Source of the DNA: Pantoea alfalfae
GTDB lineage: Bacteria > Pseudomonadota > Gammaproteobacteria > Enterobacterales > Enterobacteriaceae
Assembly: GCF_019880205.1 (NCBI RefSeq)
Contig: NZ_CP082292.1
Span: forward strand, 1,922,001-1,986,000
Direction: 5' to 3'
Length of the DNA stretch: 64,000 bases
Each line of letters starts with the position of its first letter. Within the stretch, counting starts at the first letter, position 1. Of the stretch, positions 56,579-64,000 are shown piece after piece. Made by a program: the position numbers and the translations under genes. The notes beneath the pieces were generated by a model, which was not told the origin of the DNA, made no database searches, and saw only the letters and a program-made list of their open reading frames with translations.

Positions 56579-57535
56579 TCAATCCTCCTCATCCTCTTCA
56601 TCATCCAGGTCAATCGGCGATTTGAAATCGTCAGGCTTGAGCGCCAGCAGATCGCAGCGCAGATGATCAATCACCTGTTCCGCCGTATTACCCAGGAAGG
56701 CTGCCGACAGGCCGGTACGTCCTATGGTACCCAACACCACCACACCAGCACCCAGATGCGCCGCCAGATCCGGGATGACTTCTTCCGGCAGGCCTTTAGC
56801 CACATGGGTGAACTCTTCACCAATCGAGAACTTCTGCCGCAGCGCTTTCATCGCCACCAGATGCTGACCACGAATCGCATCGTTATAAACGCTGGGATCA
56901 AAGTCCGGCAGTTCGATAGCGATGTTGATAGGCGTAATCGGATAAGCGCCGACCAGGTGCACCTCGGTCTGATTCACTTTTTCTGCCAGTTTCACCGTTT
57001 CACGAATCAGCTTCTGGTTCAGGCCATCGTGATGTGGCTCTTCACTGGCAAGATTGACCGCGACAATAGCTTTACCGCCTTCCGGCCACGGCTGATCTTT
57101 GACCATCCAGACCGGACACGGGCATTTACGCAGCAGATGCCAGTCAGTCGGGGTGAAGATCACGGATTCAAGACGATCATGCTGATGAGCCATCTTCAGC
57201 ACCAGGTCATGCTGATGGGCAAGCACTTCCTGAATGATGGCCTCAAAAGGACGGTTGTGCCAGATCACTTTGATGTCAATTTCGACACCGGCATCCAGAT
57301 AAGCGCGGGCCTGCTCACGGATCCATTCAGTGCGCTGGCTGATGACGCCCTGGCGCATTGATGCGCGTTCGTCAGGCGAAAGCAGGGTGGTCATCTCGTA
57401 TGAGAAATCATAGATAGGCAGAAAGGCTTTGATCCTTCCGCCAATGCGTTGATTCAGATAGACCGCACGTCGCAGCGCGGGCTGATCGTCTTGCTGGGCA
57501 TCAATGGCGACCAGAATATTTTGGTACTGGGACAT
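56579..57535 (-). CDS. uspE: Universal stress protein E
   Basis: A 318-residue protein made of two tandem Usp domains (about residues 1-150 and 160-310), like E. coli UspE (316). The second domain ends with the Usp signature [20 protein letters not shown]. The C-terminal tail is acidic (LDDEEDEED). UspE acts in stress survival, motility and cell aggregation. It lies downstream of fnr on the same strand, as in E. coli. Confidence 0.95.
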   Translation of the reverse strand: MSQYQNILVAIDAQQDDQPALRRAVYLNQRIGGRIKAFLPIYDFSYEMTTLLSPDERASMRQGVISQRTEWIREQARAYLDAGVEIDIKVIWHNRPFEAIIQEVLAHQHDLVLKMAHQHDRLESVIFTPTDWHLLRKCPCPVWMVKDQPWPEGGKAIVAVNLASEEPHHDGLNQKLIRETVKLAEKVNQTEVHLVGAYPITPINIAIELPDFDPSVYNDAIRGQHLVAMKALRQKFSIGEEFTHVAKGLPEEVIPDLAAHLGAGVVVLGTIGRTGLSAAFLGNTAEQVIDHLRCDLLALKPDDFKSPIDLDDEEDEED

Positions 57536-57612
57536 GAGGCGTTCTCCTTAAACCAGAGCGACTGGAATAAAGATAGCCTATGTTGCACAGCGGAAGAAGG
57601 GAAAAAGTTACT

Positions 57613-57646
57613 GCCGGATCAACAAAATAAGATTTATTGATCCGGC
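57613..57646 (-). other. Inverted repeat downstream of fnr
   Basis: GCCGGATCAA / TTGATCCGGC with a 14-nt loop starts just past the fnr stop; T5 follows some 6 bp after the stem on the minus strand, so it may be a terminator. Confidence 0.45.
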
Positions 57647-57652
57647 TGCGGA

Positions 57653-58405
57653 TCAGGCGGCCTGATGGCTCTGACCGGCTAACTCTTCCAGCAGGGCGTG
57701 GTTTTCAATAGTGATGTATTTCCCTTTCACCGCCAGCATACCGGACTTCTGAAAACGACCCAGCAGGCGACTGATGGTTTCAACCGTCAGGCCCAGGTAA
57801 TTACCAATGTCACCACGCGTCATGGTGAGGCGGAATTCACGCTGAGAAAAACCGCGCTGGCCGAAACGACGGGAAAGGTTCCAGATAAACGCCGCCAGGC
57901 GCTCTTCGGCATTTTTCTTCGACAGCAGCAGGATCATATCCTGATCGCCTTTGATTTCACCGCTCATCAGACGCATCATCTGCTGACGCAGGGCAGGCAT
58001 TTTTCCTGACAGGTCATCCAGGGTTTCAAACGGGATTTCACAGACCATTGCAGTTTCCAGCGCCTGCGCAAAGCTGGGATGGCTGGAACCCATGATGGCA
58101 TCAAAGCCGACTAAATCGCCCGCCAGATGGAAACCGGTGATTTGCTCATCACCCTGCTCGGTAATGGTGTAACTTTTGATCGTGCCGGAACGAATCGCAT
58201 ACAGAGATTTCAGTTCGTCGCCTGCTTTGAAAAGGGTTTGCCCTTTCTGAATTGGTTTTTTACGCTCAATGATATTGTCGAGCTGATCCAGCTCATGTTC
58301 ATTTAACGTGAAGGGGATGCAGAGCTGACTGATGCTGCAATCCTGGCAGTGAATGGCACAACCGCCCGACTGAATACGACGAATGCTGCGTTTTTCAGGG
58401 ATCAT
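57653..58405 (-). CDS. fnr: Oxygen-responsive global regulator FNR
   Basis: A 250-residue CRP-family regulator, same length as E. coli FNR. Three of the four [4Fe-4S] Cys ligands lie in [16 protein letters not shown] (residues 20, 23 and 29, with 16 a further Cys-free offset) and the fourth in AMVCEIPFE near residue 122. The DNA-recognition helix reads [16 protein letters not shown]. Under anaerobiosis the cluster-bearing dimer binds TTGAT-N4-ATCAA. Likely local targets are fnrS, its own operator and the box at 33178. Confidence 0.98.
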   Translation of the reverse strand: MIPEKRSIRRIQSGGCAIHCQDCSISQLCIPFTLNEHELDQLDNIIERKKPIQKGQTLFKAGDELKSLYAIRSGTIKSYTITEQGDEQITGFHLAGDLVGFDAIMGSSHPSFAQALETAMVCEIPFETLDDLSGKMPALRQQMMRLMSGEIKGDQDMILLLSKKNAEERLAAFIWNLSRRFGQRGFSQREFRLTMTRGDIGNYLGLTVETISRLLGRFQKSGMLAVKGKYITIENHALLEELAGQSHQAA

Positions 58406-58425
58406 AATGGTTTGCTCGACGATTA

Positions 58426-58439
58426 TTGACTGGTGTCAA
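58426..58439. promoter_or_regulatory. FNR autoregulatory box upstream of fnr
   Basis: TTGACTGGTGTCAA is a palindromic FNR-type site 20 bp before the fnr start codon, like the repressing site at the E. coli fnr promoter. Confidence 0.7.
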
Positions 58440-58722
58440 TTTTAACATTTTTTGTGCTGAAGGGAACTCATCCGAGCAGTTTTACACCCACAAACATTAT
58501 GGATGAAGCACACATCGATAAACGCTGATGTGACGGGCTTCTCAGAATGCCGTTACCGTTAACTGTCACGAAAAGTTTCCGCTTTTGTGATCTGTTACCC
58601 ATATCTTCTTCAGCGGCAACATGGATAAAAGCGGGGTAGCCCGGCGATTGCAGCTTTTGCTACGCTAACTGCTTAAGCCTGTTTTGTAGGTTCCATCAAT
58701 TTTAATCAGGTGTGAGAAAACC
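58440..58722. other. Intergenic region between fnr and smrA
   Basis: About 280 bp without genes; ogt, which lies next to fnr in E. coli, is absent here. It carries the fnr operator at its left edge and presumably the smrA promoter. Nothing else was recognised. Confidence 0.5.
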
Positions 58723-59289
58723 ATGAACCTTGATGACAACGATCTCTTTCGGGATGCCATGGGCGATGTCACGCCGTTAAAAGACACCACCATAACGTTA
58801 TGGCTTAAGTCGCCCTCGACTAAAGCGCCCCGTAAACCGCCAGGAGAGAAGGAGCAGGAGAATTTCCTGACACGGGGTTATCTGGAGATTATCCCGCTTA
58901 ACACACCGCTGGAGTATAAAGCCGACGGCATACAGCAGGGTATTCTGGATAAGCTGCGTCGGGGTGAGTACAAACTGGATGCCAGTCTCAACCTGTTGCG
59001 GCAACCAGTGGAGACCTGCCGTCAGGCGCTGTTTAACTTTATGATGCAGGCGCAAAAGCAGGACTTACGGAATCTGCTTATCATTCATGGCAAGGGCCGT
59101 GATGACGAATCCCATGCCAATATTGTGCGCAGCTATCTGGCGCGCTGGTTACAGCAGTTTGATGACGTGCAGACTTACTGCGTGGCCCAGACCCGCCATG
59201 GCGGAGCCGGGGCGCTCTATGTGGGACTGCGGAAGACCGATAAGGCGCGCCTTGAAAACCGCGAACGGCATGCGAAACGCAGCCGCTAG
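58723..59289 (+). CDS. smrA: Smr-domain DNA endonuclease SmrA
   Basis: A 188-residue protein (E. coli SmrA/YdaL 187). The C-terminal Smr domain (about residues 85-180) has the LLIIHGKGRDD motif and HGGAGALYVGLRK end. The family is related to the MutS2 C-terminal nuclease; E. coli SmrA nicks and cuts DNA in vitro, with unknown cell role. Its end overlaps the convergent LysR gene by 4 bp. Confidence 0.92.
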   Translation: MNLDDNDLFRDAMGDVTPLKDTTITLWLKSPSTKAPRKPPGEKEQENFLTRGYLEIIPLNTPLEYKADGIQQGILDKLRRGEYKLDASLNLLRQPVETCRQALFNFMMQAQKQDLRNLLIIHGKGRDDESHANIVRSYLARWLQQFDDVQTYCVAQTRHGGAGALYVGLRKTDKARLENRERHAKRSR

Positions 59290-60206
59290 CTGTGAAACTT
59301 ACGGATGGTGGACATTAACACTTCAGCACTCAGGCTCAGCTCTGCGCCGGTACGGGTAATGATGCCCACCGGCTCGCCTGGCCCGGAGGAGTTGATTGGC
59401 AGCGCACAGACCGCGTTATGGCTGAGGTCCTCTTTAATCGCGCCGGACGGCACGAACCAGATGTAGTCGTAGCGAAGCGCCAGTTGGCGCGCCAGTGAAG
59501 TCGACGACGTTTCAATGCAATGGGGTGGCAGCGTGCAGCCCTGTTCATCAAGCATCTGCTGCGCAATCCGGCGCGGTGCGGTGCCTTCCGGGGAAATCAC
59601 CACGGGCCACTGCATTGCCCTCGACAGCGTGACATTGTCACTCAATAATGGGTGTTCGGGCCTGACCACCAGCTTCAGTGACTCCAGAAACAGCAGTTCG
59701 TAAGTCAGCCCGGTCATCATATCGCTGTCCGCCATCCGGCCAATACCGATGTCAAACTCGCCGCCGCGCAATCCCGCCAGTAACACATTGTTATGCAGCG
59801 TCGCCACCTGGATAGTGGTGTTAGGCTGCAGCTGATGAAAACGATCAAGGATGCGGGGCAGCATGCCCATCGCAGCAGTAGTCAGCGCGCCCAGCCGGAT
59901 AATCACTGGGGCATCGCCCGACTGCTCATTAAAGCTCTGTCCGGCATGATTCAGCGCATCAAGCACCCGCACTGCATGCGTCAGAAACTGTTCTCCCATC
60001 GTGGTGAGCTGGGCACCCAGGCGACCCCGCTCAAACAGACGAACGCCTGTCAGCTCTTCCAGCTCATTCAGGGTTTTGGACAGAGCAGGCTGACTCAGGC
60101 TCAGCGTCTCTGCTGCCCGGCCCAGTGTGCCTTGCTGCGCGACAGCAACAAAGGTATGTAGATGGCGCAAGCGAATGCGCTGATTGAAAAGGATATTTTT
60201 TTCCAT
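59286..60206 (-). CDS. LysR-family regulator, PcaQ/GbpR-like
   Basis: A 306-residue LysR regulator. The N-terminal helix-turn-helix reads RHLHTFVAVAQQGTLGRAAE, then TLSLSQPALSKTLNELEELTG; the effector domain has GMLPRILDRFHQLQPN and DIGIGRMAD. This pattern is closest, as I recall, to PcaQ and GbpR-type regulators of aromatic or sugar uptake genes. It is divergent from a PcaK-like transporter with about 320 bp between, the classic arrangement of a LysR regulator and its target. The effector is unknown. Confidence 0.85.
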   Translation of the reverse strand: MEKNILFNQRIRLRHLHTFVAVAQQGTLGRAAETLSLSQPALSKTLNELEELTGVRLFERGRLGAQLTTMGEQFLTHAVRVLDALNHAGQSFNEQSGDAPVIIRLGALTTAAMGMLPRILDRFHQLQPNTTIQVATLHNNVLLAGLRGGEFDIGIGRMADSDMMTGLTYELLFLESLKLVVRPEHPLLSDNVTLSRAMQWPVVISPEGTAPRRIAQQMLDEQGCTLPPHCIETSSTSLARQLALRYDYIWFVPSGAIKEDLSHNAVCALPINSSGPGEPVGIITRTGAELSLSAEVLMSTIRKFHS

Positions 60207-60528
60207 ACCTTAAACTTAATGAGAATGACCGCTTACAGGCAACTGTTTAAAATGAATTCTGTTAACTTTGCTGCAAATTTATTTTAACAAGCGTGGCAGA
60301 ATGGCTACTTAATCCGCTAACTCTCTGATTAAGAAGCGCTCATCTCATATTGTCACAGACGCACTGGTTTCTGAGACTACGATATATCAAGAGCTTAACG
60401 GCTTAAAGTTGAATAATTCTCACTATCATATAAAAATCTGACCGCTTAAGGTTAACGATGGGCTATCATAAACGCCGTTTTTTTTACTTAATCTGATGCC
60501 AGATTGCGCTATTGCCAGGGAGTGTTCA
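60207..60528. other. Divergent promoter region of the LysR gene and the MFS gene
   Basis: About 320 bp, AT-rich. The inverted repeat CTTAATC (60308-60314) / GATTAAG (60327-60333) with 12 bp between is the best operator candidate. No exact PcaQ consensus was found. Confidence 0.4.
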
Positions 60529-61863
60529 TTGACCAGCATCGGGGCGGTAGATGTCCGCCAGCTTATCAACCAGCAGAGCCTGAGCCACTGGCAAAAACGG
60601 CTCATTGCGCTCTGTTTTATTGTGGTGGCACTCGATGGCATGGACATTGCGATCATGGGATTTATTGCGCCAACACTTAAAGCTGCATGGGGCGTCACCA
60701 ATCACCAGCTCGGGGTTGTCATCAGCGCAGCATTGATCGGGCTGGCGCTGGGAGCCATGGTCGCGGGCCCGCTGGCTGACCGCTATGGCCGACGTATGAT
60801 GATCATCCTCAGCGTTTTCTTTTTTGGTCTCTGGACACTGGCAACAGCGCTGTCTCAGAACATCGAGCAGATGATGCTTTTCCGCTTCCTGACCGGTCTG
60901 GGACTGGGTGCGGCAATGCCCAACGTCGGTACGCTGGTGGCGGAATATGCGCCTGAACGGAGACGGGCCTTTATTATCACTGTGGTGTTCTGCGGTTTTA
61001 CCTTTGGTGCCGCCAGCGGTGGATTTGCCGCATCCTGGCTATTACCGCGTTATAACTGGCACTCTGTGTTGCTGCTGGGTGGCATTCTGCCGCTGCTGGT
61101 GTTGCCATTCCTGTTCCGCGGCCTGCCGGAGTCAGTGCGGTTTCTTATCAGTCGTGGCGCACCCGCTGCCCGCATTCACGCCATCCTCGAACGGATGATG
61201 CCGGGAAAAACGGTGCCTGATTGCGCATTTCACGCGCCTGAAGCGACATTGCCGGCAGGCGGCGCGATTAGCACCGTCCTGTCGCGCCGCTATCTGTTTG
61301 GCAGCACAATGCTGTGGGGGGGCTATTTCATGGGACTGTTCATGGTCTACCTGATTGGCAGCTGGCTGCCATCTCTGGTGAATACCCTGGGTATGTCAGT
61401 GACCGAAGCGGCGATTATCACCGCCATGTATCAGGCAGGCGGAACGCTGGGCTCACTCTTTGCGGGCTGGATGATGGATCGCTTCAATGCCAATCTGGCC
61501 CTGGCGGCCATCTACGGCTGCGGCGGACTGTTTATTGTGGCGCTTGGCTTTTCGCCCGCCGAAGTCGGCATGATGAGCGCGATCGCCTTTTGCAGTGGCT
61601 TCTGTTTTAACGGTGCCAATACCGGGATGAATGCCTTATCCGCCAGCTACTATCCTACACACGCTCGCGCCACCGGCTCCAGCTGGATGCATGGCGTGGG
61701 GCGCATCGGCGCAATTCTGAGCGCCTTCGTCGGCGCAGAGATGATGTCACTCGGCTGGTCTTTCAGCGTGATATTTTTGCTGCTGGCGATACCCGCTGTG
61801 ATCACTACCCTGATGCTGCTGTTAAAAAACCGCTACGGCTTTAAGCCGATCACAGATTCGTGA
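60529..61863 (+). CDS. Aromatic-acid/H+ symporter family MFS transporter (PcaK-like)
   Basis: A 444-residue MFS protein with 12 spans. The AAHS-family sign is the early VVALDGMDIAIMGFIAPTLK and the loop GPLADRYGRRMMIILSV (DG-x-D and R-x-G-R-R). These symporters import 4-hydroxybenzoate, protocatechuate and similar acids; the exact substrate is unknown. TTG at 60529 is taken as the start because AGGGAG lies 5 bp upstream; the frame is open further to 60496. The next gene is an HglS/YdcJ-type enzyme, so the substrate might be a 2-oxo or hydroxy acid instead. Confidence 0.85.
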   Translation: MTSIGAVDVRQLINQQSLSHWQKRLIALCFIVVALDGMDIAIMGFIAPTLKAAWGVTNHQLGVVISAALIGLALGAMVAGPLADRYGRRMMIILSVFFFGLWTLATALSQNIEQMMLFRFLTGLGLGAAMPNVGTLVAEYAPERRRAFIITVVFCGFTFGAASGGFAASWLLPRYNWHSVLLLGGILPLLVLPFLFRGLPESVRFLISRGAPAARIHAILERMMPGKTVPDCAFHAPEATLPAGGAISTVLSRRYLFGSTMLWGGYFMGLFMVYLIGSWLPSLVNTLGMSVTEAAIITAMYQAGGTLGSLFAGWMMDRFNANLALAAIYGCGGLFIVALGFSPAEVGMMSAIAFCSGFCFNGANTGMNALSASYYPTHARATGSSWMHGVGRIGAILSAFVGAEMMSLGWSFSVIFLLLAIPAVITTLMLLLKNRYGFKPITDS

Positions 61864-61930
61864 TTTTTTCCACTGAGGCCAGCGCGTTGCATTACATTAG
61901 CAGCAACGCTCATGGTGTCAGGTGGATAAG

Positions 61931-63274
61931 ATGGACAAGTTTATCAGTGCGGATCTCATCCGCACCCGTTTCTCTCAGGCGATGTCAGCAATGTACCAGC
62001 AGGAGGTGCCGCAGTATGGCACGCTGATGCAACTGGTCGCCACCGTCAACGAGCGCTCGCTGGAAGCCGATATCGCGCTGAAAGATCGTCTCACGGCCGC
62101 CGATGAAATTGACCGACTCAGCCTTGAACGACACGGCGCAATCCGTGTGGGCACGGCAGACGAATTAGCCACGCTGCGGCAGCTGTTTGCGGTGATGGGG
62201 ATGTATCCGGTTGGCTATTACGATCTCTCTCAGGCGGGTGTGCCGGTGCACTCTACGGCGTTCCGGCCGGTCACCGATGCGGCGCTGCGGCGCAATCCTT
62301 TCCGGGTCTTTACCTCGCTGTTACGTCCTGAACTGATCGACGATCCCGCGCTGCGCGAAAAGACGGCGGAGATTCTGGCCGCACGCGACATTTTCACTTC
62401 CCGTTGCCGGGCGCTGCTGCAATTGCATGAGCAGCAGGGCGGATTAACTGACGTTCAGGCTACCGAGTTTGTTACCGAAGCACTGGAAACCTTCCGCTGG
62501 CACGCCCACAGTAGCGTGGACAGTCAGACCTATCAGGCGCTGAACCAGCAGCATCGATTGATCGCAGATGTCGTCTGCTTTCCCGGCTGCCACATCAACC
62601 ATCTCACCCCGCGCACGCTCGATATTGACCGCGTTCAGCAACTGATGCCATCGCGCGGCATCGATCCGAAAACGCTGATCGAAGGACCGCCGCGTCGTCA
62701 GGTGCCGATTCTGCTGCGTCAGACCAGCTTCAAAGCGCTGGAAGAGCCGATCATCTTTAAGGACGGGCATCAGGGCACCCATACAGCGCGCTTCGGTGAA
62801 ATTGAGCAGCGCGGCGCGGCGCTGACGCCTGCAGGTCGTGCGCTCTACGATCGGCTGCTCAGCGAGGCGGGGAGTGGTCAGGACAATCAGCAGCACCAGC
62901 AACATCTGGCGGCCATATTCCGCGACTTTCCCGACGACGAGACCACGCTACGCCAGCAGGGGCTGGCCTGGTTCCACTATCGCCTGAGTGAAAAGGGCGT
63001 TGCCACGCCGCCGGACAAGGGTGAAGTGCTTGAGGATCTGATCAGGGAGGGGCGTGTACTGGCAGACCCGATCGTCTATGAAGATTTTCTGCCCGTCAGC
63101 GCGGCGGGAATTTTTCAGTCCAACCTCGGCGATCGGGCGCAGGTCCGTTCAGCGGGACAGGCGAGCCGGCAGACGTTTGAAGCAGCGCTGGGCTCTGCGG
63201 TGCTGGATGAGATGGTGTTATATGAAGAGCGCCAGCAGCGCTCGCTGGCACAGTGCGGAGTACGGCCGTCCTGA
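61931..63274 (+). CDS. 2-oxoadipate dioxygenase/decarboxylase (HglS/YdcJ, DUF1338)
   Basis: A 447-residue enzyme, same length as E. coli YdcJ. Family members are Fe(II)-dependent and turn 2-oxoadipate plus O2 into D-2-hydroxyglutarate, CO2 in lysine catabolism. Metal ligands are visible: His in GVPVHSTAFRP at about residue 101-105, His in GCHINHLTPR at about 220-225 and Glu in RFGEIEQRG at about 290. GGTGG lies 5 bp before ATG 61931; a GTG at 61922 is less well placed. It follows the MFS gene by 67 bp on the same strand and is probably co-expressed. Confidence 0.9.
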   Translation: MDKFISADLIRTRFSQAMSAMYQQEVPQYGTLMQLVATVNERSLEADIALKDRLTAADEIDRLSLERHGAIRVGTADELATLRQLFAVMGMYPVGYYDLSQAGVPVHSTAFRPVTDAALRRNPFRVFTSLLRPELIDDPALREKTAEILAARDIFTSRCRALLQLHEQQGGLTDVQATEFVTEALETFRWHAHSSVDSQTYQALNQQHRLIADVVCFPGCHINHLTPRTLDIDRVQQLMPSRGIDPKTLIEGPPRRQVPILLRQTSFKALEEPIIFKDGHQGTHTARFGEIEQRGAALTPAGRALYDRLLSEAGSGQDNQQHQQHLAAIFRDFPDDETTLRQQGLAWFHYRLSEKGVATPPDKGEVLEDLIREGRVLADPIVYEDFLPVSAAGIFQSNLGDRAQVRSAGQASRQTFEAALGSAVLDEMVLYEERQQRSLAQCGVRPS

Positions 63275-63701
63275 TGTTATCCTCGGGCAACACCTCCGTT
63301 GCCCGTAACAGCTTAACTGATCCGGATATTAAAGCTCTGCTCCTGAAGCAGAGCAACAGGGAAACAGACTGATCTCATTAAAGAAAAATTACCCTTTACC
63401 GGCCAGCGCAGATTTCGCGGCGTAAGTATCTTAATCGGTTAGCATTCTGACTACTTAACGATGTTAAAAACTGCACAGAATCACAGCCGGTCACCGCTTT
63501 CAGGCGATATGGCACGGTACTCATCCTGGGTAAAAGGATAAACAATGCTAAACCCTGACTGAGGCAGTAGCTCTGAACCTGTTGATGAGCATATTCACGC
63601 CCGCCTCTGATGTTTCGGCATAATCTGCAAATCCCCTCCATACCTGGACAATGGTGGCGGGCCTGCAAATAATGGAGGAACGTCTGAACAGGGAAACGGG
63701 A
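63275..63701. other. Gene-free interval before the carboxylesterase
   Basis: About 430 bp. Two hairpins, GGGCAAC/GTTGCCC at 63285-63303 and GCTCTGCT/AGCAGAGC at 63333-63353, stand after the HglS gene without clear U tracts. A minus-strand ORF at 63396-63899 overlaps the esterase start, has no known domain and is not called. Confidence 0.5.
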
Positions 63702-64000
63702 ATGAAAAACGAAACAGGTCTGAGGATCATGACGGCCGAGGGGGAGTTGCGTGGATGCATGGACGATGACCTTTTCGTATTCAAAGGTATACCTTATGCG
63801 GCGGCTCCGGTTGGCGCGCTGCGCTGGCGTCCACCACAGCCGGTCACGCCCTGGCATCAGATGCGCGATGCCACCGCATTTGGGGCTTCTGGCTGGCAAA
63901 ATCGCACATACTGTCAGGCGGTGGGCGGTGGCGATCCCGGTGAGTTTAGTGAAGATTGCCTCTACCTGAATGTCTGGACACCCGATGTGGCGCCGTCAAA
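63702..64000 (+). CDS. Type-B carboxylesterase, N-terminal part
   Basis: The first 99 codons of an esterase of the carboxylesterase/cholinesterase family; it runs off the window. Signatures are VFKGIPYAAAPVGALRWRPP at about residues 24-43 and EDCLYLNVWTPD near 85-96. The nucleophile Ser motif lies beyond the edge. The start at 63702 is behind a GGGAAACGGGA purine stretch; an in-frame ATG at 63672 is possible. It follows the transporter and HglS genes on the same strand and may supply a substrate by ester cleavage, which is inference. Confidence 0.85.
   Translation, partial: MKNETGLRIMTAEGELRGCMDDDLFVFKGIPYAAAPVGALRWRPPQPVTPWHQMRDATAFGASGWQNRTYCQAVGGGDPGEFSEDCLYLNVWTPDVAPS

Noticed and set aside
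63396-63899. 167-codon minus-strand ORF near the right edge
   Set aside because: It overlaps the start of the carboxylesterase, which has clear family signatures, and shows no domain of its own.

Overview
The window is a 64 kb piece of a gammaproteobacterial chromosome, most likely from Pantoea or a close relative in the Erwiniaceae. Most of it is a set of blocks in the gene neighbourhoods known from the E. coli terminus region: sapABCDF-fabI, pspF/pspABCD, ycjXF, tyrR, tpx-ycjG-mpaA-mppA, zntB-fnrS-ttcA, ldhA-ydbH-ynbE-ydbL, azoR-hrpA, ydgD-ydgU-asr, rstAB, ydgI-ydgH-pntAB and uspE-fnr-smrA. Protein lengths mostly match E. coli within a few residues. The genus is an inference, because no rRNA or other marker is present. 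No tRNA, rRNA, CRISPR array, integrase or IS transposase was seen.

Layout. 1-3.2 kb: end of a chemoreceptor gene, a YoaK-type membrane protein, a KGG stress protein and a DUF4142 secreted protein. 3.2-6.1 kb: a decayed TraR/DksA-like fragment, a LysR regulator with no standard start codon, and a double CMD-domain protein. 6.3-12.6 kb: fabI and the sap peptide-uptake operon. 12.6-15.8 kb: an accessory patch between sapA and pspF. It holds a RyhB-type iron-responsive sRNA with a Fur box, an Hcp gene followed in the same frame by a type-44 toxin domain and a candidate immunity gene, and an MFS exporter. 15.9-21.1 kb: the psp envelope-stress regulon running into ycjX-ycjF. 21.1-23.9 kb: a gtrA-gtrB-gtr(II) O-antigen glucosylation cassette inserted between ycjF and tyrR. 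24.1-30.1 kb: tyrR, a palindromic repeat pair, tpx and the murein-peptide recycling genes ycjG, mpaA and mppA.

30.2-45.4 kb: zntB, the FNR-activated sRNA fnrS with its FNR box, a 48-residue proline-rich ORF, ttcA, an AT-rich stretch with small membrane or lipoprotein ORFs and a perfect FNR box, an MgtC-family gene, ldhA, ydbH-ynbE-ydbL, azoR, hrpA and ydgD. 45.5-53.1 kb: ydgU, a repeat-expanded asr with an RstA-like box, an M32 carboxypeptidase, rstAB, an unknown gene, ydgI and ydgH. 53.6-59.3 kb: pntAB, uspE, fnr with its autoregulatory box, and smrA. 59.3-64 kb: a PcaQ-like LysR regulator divergent from a PcaK-like transporter, an HglS/YdcJ 2-oxoadipate enzyme and the start of a type-B carboxylesterase.

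Several parts fit together as regulons visible inside the window. FNR is encoded here together with fnrS, its own operator, and a further perfect FNR box placed to drive a small unknown lipoprotein. RstAB lies beside asr, which carries an RstA-like box. PspF faces the sigma-54 promoter of pspA. The most unusual features are the stop-codon-separated Hcp/toxin pair, the FNR-box lipoprotein whose frame continues past a TGA, and the LysR gene without an ATG.
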